From: Williamsia soli
GTDB lineage: Bacteria > Actinomycetota > Actinomycetes > Mycobacteriales > Mycobacteriaceae
Reading direction: 5' to 3'
Assembly (NCBI RefSeq): GCF_017377795.1
Contig: NZ_JAFRDR010000001.1
Coordinates: 62,001 to 126,000, forward strand
DNA: 64,000 bases
Part shown: positions 1-7,825 of the stretch, piece by piece
Position numbering within the stretch: the stretch's first letter is position 1
Layout: each line of letters starts with the position of its first letter
Notes under the pieces: model-generated
The model's input: only the letters and a program-made list of their open reading frames with translations
The model's database searches: none
What the model was told of the DNA's origin: nothing
Translations under genes and position numbers: made by a program

Positions 1-1
1 T

Positions 2-1879
2 GCCGCCAACGCCGGTTACTACGCGGAGATCGTCGCGGAGAAGGCCATCCTGCGTCGTCTGGTCGAAGCCGGCACCCGCATAGTCCAGTTCGGCTACGCC
101 GGAGCCGACGGTCAAGATGTCGCCGAGGTCGTCGACCGCGCGCAGGCCGAGGTCTACGAGGTCACCGAACGCCGGACCGCAGAAGATTATGTTGCACTCG
201 AAGAGCTGCTGCAGCCGACGATGGACGAAATCGACTCCATCGCCTCCCGTGGTGGCCTGTCCCTCGGTGTGCCGACGGGTTTCCACGATCTCGACGAACT
301 CACCAACGGTCTGCACGCAGGTCAGATGATCATCGTGGCCGCGAGGCCTGGTGTTGGAAAAGCCTTGGCGCTCGGCACGCCGCTGGCCACGCCATCGGGA
401 TGGACCACCATGGGGCAGGTGCAGGTCGGCGATCACCTCATCGGCGCCGACGGCAAGCCCACGCGCGTCGTTGCTGCTACCGGGGTGATGGCGGATCGGC
501 CTTGCTATGAGGTCGAGTTCTCTGATGGTTCAGTGATCGTCGCCGATGAGCAGCACCAGTGGTTGGTGGACTCAACGGTGTCGACCACCGCCGAGATCGC
601 AGCGGCGTTGGCCGCAGGCCAAGCACCGACTGTCGCCAACGTCGACCCGGTGGAGCTGCCCTTCGCCGACTTGGATGTCGACGCCTACGCGGTAGGCGCT
701 TGGGTCGGTTCGCGCGGAACCCTGGAGTTCGCGGCGCCGGATGTTGCCATGCGTGTCGACGGCGTCGCCGCTGTGGATTCTCTCAACGCACTTGATATCG
801 ATCATCTTTCGGCCGACTACCTGCGAGGGTCAGCAGCGCAACGTCTGGATTTGTTGGCCGGTCTGTTAGATGTTGCCGGCGAGGTCGCCGAATCGGGCGC
901 AGTCGAGTTCCGGGGGCCTGCCGCCTTGGCGATGCAGGTTCGCGACCTCGTGTCGGGGCTGGGCTATTCCGTCGACATGCGGTCTGAGGCGACGTCAGTC
1001 ACTTTTGAAACCGACGACAAGGTCTTCTTTGCCGCGCAGAAAGCGTTGCTACACAAAGAACGTTCAAGAAGTGTTCGGCGTGCTCGAACGATCGTCGACG
1101 TACGCCCCATCGCCAGCGTTCCCGTGCGGTGCGTCCAGGTCGACAACGTCGACCACATGTACCTCGCTGGTGAGTCGATGATCCCGACCCACAACTCCAC
1201 GCTCGCCATGGACTTCTTGCGCTCATGCTCGATCAAGCACCACATGACCAGCGCCATGTTCTCCTTGGAAATGAGCAAAACCGAGATCGTGATGCGGTTG
1301 CTCTCGGCCGAAGCGAAGATCAAGCTCGGCGACATGCGGTCGGGCAAGATGAGTGACGACGATTGGACACGACTCGCGCGCCGGATGGGTGAGATCTCTG
1401 AGGCGCCGCTGTTCATCGATGACTCGCCCAACCTGACGATGATGGAAATCCGTGCCAAGGCACGGCGTTTGAAGCAAAAGCATGACCTCAAGCTGGTGGT
1501 CATCGACTACATGCAGCTGATGTCGTCGGGCAAGAAGGTCGAATCTCGCCAGCAGGAAGTCTCGGAGTTCTCCCGAAGCATCAAGCTCCTCGCGAAGGAG
1601 CTCGAAGTTCCGGTGGTCGCGATCAGCCAGCTGAACCGTGGCCCGGAACAGCGAACTGACAAGCGCCCCATGATTTCTGACCTTCGCGAGTCGGGATCGC
1701 TGGAACAAGATGCCGATATGGTCATCCTCTTGCACCGCCCTGACGCGTTCGAGCGTGACGACCCACGTGCGGGTGAAGCCGATATCATTCTGGGCAAGCA
1801 CCGTAACGGTCCGACAGCGACGATTACTGTTGCGCACCAACTGCATTTGAGCCGGTTCGTGGATATGGCGCGAGGGTAG
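2..1879 (+). CDS. dnaB: replicative DNA helicase DnaB, 5'-truncated, intein-interrupted
   Basis: Replicative hexameric helicase that unwinds DNA ahead of the fork. The frame is open from base 2, so the gene begins before the window; 625 codons are visible, 347 of them extein. The RecA-like core is clear: Walker A begins ARPGVGK, is interrupted by an intein, and resumes with STLAMDF. Later come the Walker B segment LVVIDYMQLM, the sensor motif AISQLNRGPEQR and the DLRESGSLEQDADM stretch typical of DnaB. The internal ATG at 221 is not the start, because the upstream residues match the linker and N-terminal region of DnaB. The identification is secure; only the 5' end is missing. Confidence 0.97.
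   Translation, partial: AANAGYYAEIVAEKAILRRLVEAGTRIVQFGYAGADGQDVAEVVDRAQAEVYEVTERRTAEDYVALEELLQPTMDEIDSIASRGGLSLGVPTGFHDLDELTNGLHAGQMIIVAARPGVGKALALGTPLATPSGWTTMGQVQVGDHLIGADGKPTRVVAATGVMADRPCYEVEFSDGSVIVADEQHQWLVDSTVSTTAEIAAALAAGQAPTVANVDPVELPFADLDVDAYAVGAWVGSRGTLEFAAPDVAMRVDGVAAVDSLNALDIDHLSADYLRGSAAQRLDLLAGLLDVAGEVAESGAVEFRGPAALAMQVRDLVSGLGYSVDMRSEATSVTFETDDKVFFAAQKALLHKERSRSVRRARTIVDVRPIASVPVRCVQVDNVDHMYLAGESMIPTHNSTLAMDFLRSCSIKHHMTSAMFSLEMSKTEIVMRLLSAEAKIKLGDMRSGKMSDDDWTRLARRMGEISEAPLFIDDSPNLTMMEIRAKARRLKQKHDLKLVVIDYMQLMSSGKKVESRQQEVSEFSRSIKLLAKELEVPVVAISQLNRGPEQRTDKRPMISDLRESGSLEQDADMVILLHRPDAFERDDPRAGEADIILGKHRNGPTATITVAHQLHLSRFVDMARG
362..1195 (+). other. class 3 intein in the DnaB P-loop, degenerate homing endonuclease
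   Basis: A self-splicing protein insert of 278 residues between GVGK and STLAMDF, in the Walker A loop. It begins with Ala instead of Cys or Ser and ends Thr-His-Asn before the +1 Ser. The three non-contiguous residues that define class 3 inteins are present: Trp67 in block B (DEQHQWLV), Cys257 in block F (VPVRCVQV) and Thr276 in block G. Splicing therefore probably starts from the block F Cys. The middle holds two LAGLIDADG-like motifs, VGAWVGSRG (111-119) and LAGLLDVAG (165-173). Both lack the acidic residue normally at position eight, so the endonuclease is probably dead. Boundaries come from the extein junctions and are firm. Confidence 0.93.
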
Positions 1880-2114
1880 ACCGTGATTTGCTAGATATAC
1901 ACCAGGTCTGTCGTGGGCAGGGTTTTGCGCCTCTGGTGAGAAGCTCTGCGCGCAGTAGTTGATGCTGGCCACGCTGTGCACTCTTCAAGATGCAGTGAGT
2001 GAAGACACTGGTGACCTGCGCCCCTAGTGCGTCGCTGCATCAAAGCCAGTGCATGGCCTTGTCGGGACTTTGTTCTCGTGCCGCGCAATTGACGGAACTT
2101 CGATGGCGTCGAGT

Positions 2115-2654
2115 TCATGGCCCAGTTACGCGTAAGGCCATTTCGGTCACGCGGCGCAGCTGCTGTTCATCGGCGCCATCGCGGGCATAGGACGACAAGC
2201 CGACGAGCAGAACATGCGCGAACGCCGCAAGCGTCTCCGCGTCGGGGACGGCCTCGCCGTCCGCAGTCACTTCTCGCAACCGGGCGGCTGTGATCTCACG
2301 GTTCTGGGTGCGGTTCACGCTCAACCCGGGTTCGGTGTTGACCAGGCATCCACGCGGATGCGCCGCGCTCGGATACTCCTCCGACGCGCGGTCGAACATC
2401 GCTTTGAGCACCTCGCGTGCATTCGTCCCGTCGAGCCCGGCGGTGGTCACCGACTCCGGACTGGCTTCGTAACGCGCTACTGCCTCCTCGAACAGTGTTC
2501 GCTTGTCCACGAACGCCGCGTACAGACTCGGCGCCGATATTTCGAGCTCCCGCGTGAGGTCGCTGATCGAGGTCTGCTCGTACCCGCGCTCCCAGAACAG
2601 GCGCATGGCCTTATCCAGGGCGGCGTCTCGATCGAAGCTTCGTGGTCGGCCCAT
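2115..2654 (-). CDS. TetR-family transcriptional regulator
   Basis: A 179-residue one-component repressor. The N-terminal helix-turn-helix covers roughly residues 8-55, with the pattern DAALDKAMRLFWERGYEQTS followed by an SAPSLYAAF recognition helix. The C-terminal two thirds are helical and should bind an unknown ligand. It is divergent from a SnoaL-like gene 98 bp away. That gap holds two near-identical copies of a 20 bp element, the likely operator for both genes. The family assignment is clear and the ligand unknown. Confidence 0.93.
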   Translation of the reverse strand: MGRPRSFDRDAALDKAMRLFWERGYEQTSISDLTRELEISAPSLYAAFVDKRTLFEEAVARYEASPESVTTAGLDGTNAREVLKAMFDRASEEYPSAAHPRGCLVNTEPGLSVNRTQNREITAARLREVTADGEAVPDAETLAAFAHVLLVGLSSYARDGADEQQLRRVTEMALRVTGP

Positions 2655-2662
2655 CCTTCGAT

Positions 2663-2721
2663 TGTATAACGATCACTACAGATGTGATACCGTTCTGTAT
2701 CGACCACTACAGAAGTGTCGC
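2663..2721. promoter_or_regulatory. tandem operator-like repeats between TetR and SnoaL-like genes
   Basis: Two related 20 bp elements, GATCACTACAGATGTGATAC (2671-2690) and GACCACTACAGAAGTGTCGC (2702-2721), lie 31 bp apart on the same strand. Each is an imperfect inverted repeat around CACTACAG. Each is also preceded by TGTAT, so TGTA...TACA half-sites recur at 2663 and 2696. The spacing of about three helical turns and the position between divergent genes suggest a TetR operator. No binding data are implied. Confidence 0.6.
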
Positions 2722-2752
2722 TACGCCACCAATGGCTCCAGAAAGGGCATTC

Positions 2753-3157
2753 ATGAACACCACCGCAGAGACCACCACCGCGTTCCTGCAGCGCCTCGGC
2801 GCACAGGACGCCGAAGGTCTGGGCGAGCTCTTCGCCGACGAGATCGACTGGTTCGTGCCGGGCAACCCGGATCTCACCCCGTGGGCGGGCAAGCGGACCC
2901 GCAACAGCGAAGTACCGGAGTATTTTCGATCGCTCTGGGCTGCAGTCGAACCCGGTAAGAGCGTCGTCTCAGTCGAGACCATCATCGTGGACGGCGAGAA
3001 CGCAGTCATCTTTGCCGTCTTCGACCATGTCGCAGTTCCCACCGGCCGACCCTTCCACACCGATGTCGCCCTGCGGCTGACCGTGGCGGACGGAAAGATC
3101 ACGCGTATGCACCTTTTCGAGGACACCGCTGCGACAGCTGCGGCGTACGCGGCCTGA
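2753..3157 (+). CDS. SnoaL-like / nuclear transport factor 2-fold protein
   Basis: A 134-residue single-domain protein of the NTF2-like superfamily, which includes small hydrolases, isomerases and ligand-binding proteins. The N-terminal helix (TTAFLQRLGAQDAEGLGELF), the Asp-Trp after the first strand (DEIDWFVPG) and the alternating C-terminal strands are typical. I chose the ATG at 2753 because GAAAGGG lies about seven bases upstream; the open frame extends further up but through the operator region. It is divergent from the TetR gene that probably controls it. Its substrate cannot be read from sequence. Confidence 0.85.
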   Translation: MNTTAETTTAFLQRLGAQDAEGLGELFADEIDWFVPGNPDLTPWAGKRTRNSEVPEYFRSLWAAVEPGKSVVSVETIIVDGENAVIFAVFDHVAVPTGRPFHTDVALRLTVADGKITRMHLFEDTAATAAAYAA

Positions 3158-3257
3158 GTTCTACGGCCGTTCACCGCTGTTTCGACCGCTAGCGGGCTGC
3201 TCGGCACGTCCGTGCCTTCGACAGCGACTACGCGTTTCGAGGTGGCCAGCTGAACCG

Positions 3258-4754
3258 TCACGGCGCCACCGGGCGAGGACTGTGCTCGTTGTCGACAGGC
3301 TCGGCTGCCGGTGCGAAACGCATTTCGCTGTCTTCGAGTTTGCTGCGACGATAGAGGAGAGCGTCGCGAAACCAGTCGCCGTGAAACCTCCAGGGCGAGT
3401 GAGCAGTTTGGCGCGGAAGCAGGTGGCGGGATCGCTGGATGTAGCCCGACGTCAAATCCACGTAGGGGAGTGTCGGGGCACCGGGATCGGTCGGGATCGG
3501 GGTGCAGCTCGCGTGCCCGGACGTGTCCATGTAGGTCAGCAACCGGCACACATACGCCGCAACCAGGTCGCACTTCAGCGTCCAGGATGCGTTGGTGTAG
3601 CCGATCGCGAAGGACAAGTTGGGAACTCCGCTGAGCATCATGCCCTTGTAGGCGATGTGATCCGCCGGATCCACCGAGTTCCCGTCGACGGTGATGTGCG
3701 CCCCGCCCAGAATTTCTAGTCGCAGCCCGGTCGCGGTCACGATGATGTCGGCGGCGACGATCCCGTGATCAACCAGATCAACTCCCTCAGTGGTGAACTG
3801 GACGATCTGATCGGTGATCACAGATGCCTTCTCCGACCGGAGCGTGTCGAACAGGTCTCCGTCGGGTACGAAACACACCCGTTGTTCCCACGGTTCGTAT
3901 CGCGGGCTGAAGTCGCGCTCCGCGTCGCCAGAGTCTCCGATGGCACGCGCGACCCGCTTGCGTATGGCCGAGCCAACAAGTCGTGGTGCGTGTTTCGCTG
4001 CGCGGTAGGCCAGTGTGATCGAGGCGATGTTCTTCCAGCGGATGACCGGGTCAGCGATTGCGTGGGGCAGCCATCGCATCAGCAACCGCGCCACACCGTC
4101 ATCGGATGGCAGCGCCACCACATAGCTCGGTGAGCGTTGCACCATGGTCACGTGCGAGGCAGCCTTTGCCAAGGCCGGGACGAGGGTCACCGCGGTGGCA
4201 CCGCTGCCGATCACCACGACATGCTGGTCGGCGTAGTCGAGGTCGGTCGGCCAGTGCTGCGGGTGCACGATGGGTCCGGTGAAATCGTCGGCGCCGGCAA
4301 AGTCGGGTAGGTAGCCGCGCTGATGGTCGTAGTAGCCGGTGCACAGGTGCAGGAACGAACAGCTCACCTCGCTGCGATGACCGGCCGTGGTGGATTCCAG
4401 CGTGACCGTCCAGCGAGCCTGAACGGAGGACCAGGTCGCCGACAGCATCCGGGTATTCGTCCTGATGAGCTCGTCGAGACCCTCGGCGTACGCGGTGCGG
4501 CGAATGTACTGCAGAATTTCCGAGCCGGGGGCGAGTGTGCGTGAACTGCGCCAGGGCCGAAACGAGTAGCCAAGTGTCTGCATGTCCGAGTCCGAGCGGA
4601 TCCCCGGATACCGGAACGTATTCCACGTCCCGCCGATTTCCTCGCCCGCCTCGACGATCCTTATCGATTTGTGTGGGAGCCGTCGACGAATGAGCGCGGC
4701 CGCACCGATTCCGGCCAGCCCCGCGCCGACCACGAGCACGTCCACATGCTCCAT
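3258..4754 (-). CDS. EthA-like FAD-dependent Baeyer-Villiger monooxygenase
   Basis: A 498-residue flavoprotein predicted to insert oxygen into ketones using FAD and NADPH. The N-terminal dinucleotide fold (VVGAGLAGIG), the Baeyer-Villiger fingerprint FTGPIVHPQHW, and the second nucleotide motif VIGSGATAVTL are all intact. Length and sequence closely follow mycobacterial EthA (about 489 residues). I chose ATG 4754 because AGGTGGAGG lies five bases upstream and the residues MEHVDVL align with the EthA N-terminus. An upstream ATG at 4796 sits inside a perfect 18 bp palindrome that looks like an operator. The gene follows a TetR gene on the same strand, which resembles an EthR/EthA pair, although mycobacterial ethR is divergent. 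Confidence 0.93.
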   Translation of the reverse strand: MEHVDVLVVGAGLAGIGAAALIRRRLPHKSIRIVEAGEEIGGTWNTFRYPGIRSDSDMQTLGYSFRPWRSSRTLAPGSEILQYIRRTAYAEGLDELIRTNTRMLSATWSSVQARWTVTLESTTAGHRSEVSCSFLHLCTGYYDHQRGYLPDFAGADDFTGPIVHPQHWPTDLDYADQHVVVIGSGATAVTLVPALAKAASHVTMVQRSPSYVVALPSDDGVARLLMRWLPHAIADPVIRWKNIASITLAYRAAKHAPRLVGSAIRKRVARAIGDSGDAERDFSPRYEPWEQRVCFVPDGDLFDTLRSEKASVITDQIVQFTTEGVDLVDHGIVAADIIVTATGLRLEILGGAHITVDGNSVDPADHIAYKGMMLSGVPNLSFAIGYTNASWTLKCDLVAAYVCRLLTYMDTSGHASCTPIPTDPGAPTLPYVDLTSGYIQRSRHLLPRQTAHSPWRFHGDWFRDALLYRRSKLEDSEMRFAPAAEPVDNEHSPRPVAP

Positions 4755-4786
4755 CATCGCCTCCACCTGATACGCGATCGCGGCCA

Positions 4787-4849
4787 CGGTACTCATGAGT
4801 ACCGTTGATCAGCAAAGGTACTCGCGAGTACCGAAGTTCGCAAGTACTT
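4787..4849. promoter_or_regulatory. paired perfect palindromes upstream of the EthA-like gene
   Basis: CGGTACTCATGAGTACCG (4787-4804) is an 18 bp perfect palindrome. GGTACTCGCGAGTACC (4817-4832) is a 16 bp perfect palindrome, with centres 29 bp apart. A degenerate third element, TTCGCAAGTACTT, follows at about 4837-4849. The shared arms (GGTACTC/GAGTACC) strongly suggest operators for one dimeric regulator, most simply the adjacent TetR protein. They lie between that gene and the preferred start of the monooxygenase. Confidence 0.75.
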
Positions 4850-4886
4850 TCTGTGAGAAACCCGCGATCGGGGAGTGGGGTAGGAG

Positions 4887-5480
4887 TTATGGGTTGAGCG
4901 CTGCGATCACCAGATGCACCGCGATCGGCGCCAGCCCGCTGAGGTCGTCATCGCCTCGTTCTATGGCGCGCACCACCATCGCATTGATGCCCGCGACAAG
5001 CATCACTGCAAGATCCGCGCTCATCGGGCGAACACCCGCACGTCGCATCGCCTCACCGCGCGAAATTCGCAGTACGAGCTCGGCGTATCTATCGACCCCT
5101 TCCTGCTGGACCGCGACGCCGGCGGGGCCGAGGCCAGCCAGATCCCGCGACCATGCGACCGTCAGCATGGGATCGACAGCAAGAAGGTCGAAGTAGGTGG
5201 TAACGGCGATGTGGACCTGCTCGCGCCATTCATCCGCTGGATCAACCGCCTCGTCGACTGCAGCAAGTCCCACCGTGGTCACGATCCGTACCAACTCGAA
5301 GAAACACGCATTCTTGTCAGAAAAGCACTTGTAAAAAGTCGACCGCGATGTCCGGGCGGTGGCGACAATGTGTGTCACCTGCGTTGCAGGAAGGCCCCGC
5401 TCGCGAATTGACTGGGCAAGACCCAACAAGAGACGTTCTCGAGGACCGTCCGTAGATGGCTCGTACGCTGCTCTGGTCAC
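4887..5480 (-). CDS. TetR-family regulator, probable controller of the EthA-like gene
   Basis: A 197-residue TetR protein. The helix-turn-helix is at about residues 14-60 (RERLLLGLAQSIRERGLPAT, then RTSRSTFYKCFSDK). The C-terminal part is an all-helical ligand and dimer domain. It is transcribed in the same direction as, and upstream of, the Baeyer-Villiger monooxygenase. The 130 bp between them hold two perfect palindromes. By analogy with EthR it probably represses the monooxygenase and binds a hydrophobic ligand; the ligand is unknown. Confidence 0.92.
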   Translation of the reverse strand: MTRAAYEPSTDGPRERLLLGLAQSIRERGLPATQVTHIVATARTSRSTFYKCFSDKNACFFELVRIVTTVGLAAVDEAVDPADEWREQVHIAVTTYFDLLAVDPMLTVAWSRDLAGLGPAGVAVQQEGVDRYAELVLRISRGEAMRRAGVRPMSADLAVMLVAGINAMVVRAIERGDDDLSGLAPIAVHLVIAALNP

Positions 5481-5878
5481 GCCGAAGCCGATTCAAGTTT
5501 GTCCACAGCTACTCTTTCGACGGCAACAGTTGACAGGCTAGCTCACACACAAGGGACTCGTAGCGTGGTCCTGGCTGTCGGCGAGCTGACCGATCGCTTG
5601 GCGTCGGAACTCGTTCCGTGACTGGTAGCGAAACCAGATGCGCCACTGGATATTGTGAGCGCAAGATTGGGTGAGACTACGGGTTCGCTCAGCAGCCACT
5701 GCCAGGTCGGCTTTGTGCTTGGTGTCGGCGGCTCGGAGCAGACCGTCGGGCGTGACGTCAGTGACCCGCGCCGACAAACAATCTCATGTAGAGCAACGTG
5801 AGCAGTCTCGTGTATCCGCCGGTGGTTGGGGTAGGGGCCGACGACTATGTCAGCGCGCGTCGCGGTTCTGCGCCTCAC
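5481..5878. other. 398 bp with no convincing gene
   Basis: Minus-strand open frames exist here (5538-5777 and 5543-5878) but overlap in different frames, have no ribosome binding site and resemble no family I recognise. The frame at 5538-5777 has a more protein-like composition and could be a remnant. I see no tRNA, repeat or terminator. Confidence 0.5.
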
Positions 5879-6157
5879 TTAGGTGTGCTTGCCCCAGTGC
5901 CCGAGCGCGATGATCGCCTCACGCAAGGCGAGCCCGCGATCGGTCAGCGCGTAGGCCCGGGTGTTGTGCCGGAGGGGTAGACGGGTCAGTACGCCGGCCG
6001 CTTCGAGCTCGCGTAGGCGGGTCGCGAGCATGTTCGTCGGGACTCCGAGATCGCGCTGCAGGTCGCCGTAACGCTGTGGCCCGTCGAGTAGCCGCTCCAC
6101 GATGAGCAGGGCCCACCGTGCTCCGACGATGTCGAGGGCGGCGGCGAGGTCGCTCAC
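5879..6157 (-). CDS. HxlR-family winged-helix regulator
   Basis: A 92-residue winged helix-turn-helix protein. Motifs include the opening DIVGARWALLIVERLLDG, the recognition region NMLATRLRELEAAGVL and the wing LPLRHNTRAYALTDRG, all typical of HxlR/DUF24. It overlaps the upstream VOC gene by four bases (ATGA), so the two are translationally coupled and co-transcribed. It probably autoregulates through the palindrome in front of the VOC gene. Many HxlR proteins sense electrophiles through a Cys; no Cys is present here. Confidence 0.92.
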   Translation of the reverse strand: MSDLAAALDIVGARWALLIVERLLDGPQRYGDLQRDLGVPTNMLATRLRELEAAGVLTRLPLRHNTRAYALTDRGLALREAIIALGHWGKHT

Positions 6158-6567
6158 GTGGCCGGGTCGGCGTCCGGCTTCATCCAGAAGGGTGAGTAGT
6201 GGTAGCCGTCGAGGTCATCGAACTGGCGCTGGTACATGAAGGGGTAGTCGTCGGTGTCACCGATTCGCCCGCCTGCGGCGCCCGCGCGCTCGATGAGTTC
6301 GTCCACCGCTTCGCGGCTGCCCAGGTCGAATGAGACCGTGACCTTCGAAGGGGTGTGGGGTCCGCCGACCAGCTCCTCGACGCCACCGACGCTCGCGTAC
6401 ATTTCGCGGCTACCGAGCATGACGTACTGCTCGGGAGCGATCGCGAAGCAAGACACGTTGTGGTCGGACATTTCGGTGTTGAGGGTCCATCCGAGGGCGG
6501 TGTAGAAGGCTGTTGCGCGCTCGACGTTCTCGACCGGGCAGGTGATGAAGAGGCTCATGCGACCCAT
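6154..6567 (-). CDS. VOC-superfamily (glyoxalase/bleomycin-resistance-like) protein
   Basis: A 137-residue protein of the vicinal oxygen chelate fold. The first half begins SLFITCPVENVERATAFYTALGW; the second half carries DLGSREAVDELIERA and ends in a strand before YHYSPFWM. This resembles the PhnB-like branch, which may be enzymatic or ligand-binding. ATG 6567 is preferred, with ATG 6558 possible, because a 17 bp palindrome lies immediately upstream and a leaderless or short-leader message fits. A TTG further upstream (6594) would place the palindrome inside the gene. It is first of a two-gene operon with the HxlR regulator. Confidence 0.85.
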   Translation of the reverse strand: MGRMSLFITCPVENVERATAFYTALGWTLNTEMSDHNVSCFAIAPEQYVMLGSREMYASVGGVEELVGGPHTPSKVTVSFDLGSREAVDELIERAGAAGGRIGDTDDYPFMYQRQFDDLDGYHYSPFWMKPDADPAT

Positions 6568-6584
6568 ACTTGCAAAATGCAAGT
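6568..6584. promoter_or_regulatory. palindromic operator for the VOC-hxlR operon
   Basis: ACTTGCAAAATGCAAGT has perfect 7 bp arms and a 3 bp centre, and abuts the ATG at 6567. HxlR proteins typically bind short inverted repeats overlapping their own promoter, so this is the best autoregulatory site candidate. Confidence 0.65.
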
Positions 6585-6699
6585 GCGACGTCAAGACATC
6601 GGCTCGCTGTCGTGCGGTGCGATTTCAAGCGTCATCCTGCACGTGGAGGGTGGACGCTCGTGGCTTCGATCGAGGTCAACTTCGTCGCCAGAGACGAAA

Positions 6700-7117
6700 T
6701 TGAGTGCCGCACAGTATGCGGACCGACAGGTCGATGCGTACGCTCGCTTGCGTTTTATGCCCGATCCGATCGGCGACGACGATGACACCGACGACGAGCC
6801 TGATGGGCCCTCACGCGACCAGGCCAAAGTCGGAAGACTCTGCGACCTCATGCGTAAGAGCCTCCTGATGCACATTCCGAACCGGACTTACTACCTACTC
6901 CACGTACCTCTGACTGACTTCGGGCAATGGGGCGTCGGCGAAACCGGAAACAACCCTGCAGCATTCGTATGGCCAGCCGATCACGCCTGGTGTATTGCAT
7001 CGGACGTCGACCAGCACTGGGCTGGAATCGGGGCAAGTACCGACACGATCATCCGAATACTTGCAACAGAAGTTAGACATCGTCGCTGCCGACCCCGATG
7101 TTGGCGGCCCCGTCTAG
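6700..7117 (+). pseudogene. hypothetical protein gene with apparent frameshift
   Basis: A coding-like stretch of unknown function. The middle (LRFMPDPIG..., YYLLHVPLTDFGQWGVGETG, HAWCIASDVDQHWAGIGAS) is clearly protein-like. Near 7057 the frame degenerates into Arg-rich shadow sequence, while the +1 frame continues sensibly as YLQQKLDIVAADPDVGGPV and stops at 7117. Removing one A in CCGAATAC joins the two. The start is uncertain: TTG 6700 is in frame. A second possible beginning, VASIEVNFVARDE at about 6659, lies in another frame, hinting at a further frameshift near 6697. No known domain is recognised. Confidence 0.55.
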
Positions 7118-7285
7118 TACTCCAAGCAGCAAGATGTGCCCACCCGGCCCGAAGCGCCCACTCCGGGTCGACGAGGGCATCTGGCCCACGCCCTGTAACC
7201 GCCTTGGGCCCTTTGACTACTCGGACATGGCAACGCATGTGCAGCGGGACTCGCGAGGATTGTCGGTCCAACACTCCGTGCGTAT

Positions 7286-7576
7286 CTATTGTCGCTCTTC
7301 GTGTTTGACGGGCAAGACGGGTCGCTGATGGAACCACCACAATCCGGCACCCAGCAGCGGAGTCACCCACACGACGAGTAGCCATAACGGCCGCGGCCGC
7401 GCGACGATTTCCGGCGCATTGAGGACGTTGGCTGTGGCGACCATCGAGGCAGCGACCCACGCCGTTGACGCGAGAACTGCAAGAAGCACGAACGCCACGT
7501 CGATCGCCGAAGGGCCTCCGCACAAGCCGGCGTGGGTGCACTCCGAGAGTCCAGATTCTGCCAGCATGACACCCAT
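7286..7576 (-). CDS. small membrane protein with PLDc_N-like tail
   Basis: About 96 residues from ATG 7576 (ATG 7567 also possible). Two hydrophobic segments are visible: IDVAFVLLAVLASTAWVAAS and LWLLVVWVTPLLGAGLWWF. The second, Trp/Pro-rich and near the C-terminus, resembles the phospholipase D N-terminal-like membrane motif found in small actinobacterial proteins. The open frame extends upstream to 7783, but that part has poor composition. It is not evidently in an operon, and its function is unknown. Confidence 0.5.
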   Translation of the reverse strand: MGVMLAESGLSECTHAGLCGGPSAIDVAFVLLAVLASTAWVAASMVATANVLNAPEIVARPRPLWLLVVWVTPLLGAGLWWFHQRPVLPVKHEERQ

Positions 7577-7825
7577 CCCAATACCGTACCGGCCCTGGGT
7601 AGCTGCATTCGTCCCATTCCCTTGGAAAACCCAGGCTGTCAGAAGCAATGGGCCCGCTGGTAGTGGATATTGTGTATGGCTGAAGCCCGAAAGCCTATCG
7701 ATAGCAACATATTCAACACCTGTCTGGTTCAGATTATGGTTTTGAGTGGATCCGCGCCGATAAGAGCCGGGCCCGCGAAGCACGGCTCACCGCCGACGAG
7801 CGACGGGGCAAATAGGCACGTGGCG

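Noticed and set aside
4755-4796. ATG 4796 as the start of the EthA-like gene
   Set aside because: It lies in the centre of a perfect palindrome and lacks a ribosome site; ATG 4754 has AGGTGGAGG and matches the family N-terminus.
5538-5878. Minus-strand frames of 79 and 111 residues
   Set aside because: They overlap each other in different frames, lack ribosome sites and match no family. Left as a gap.
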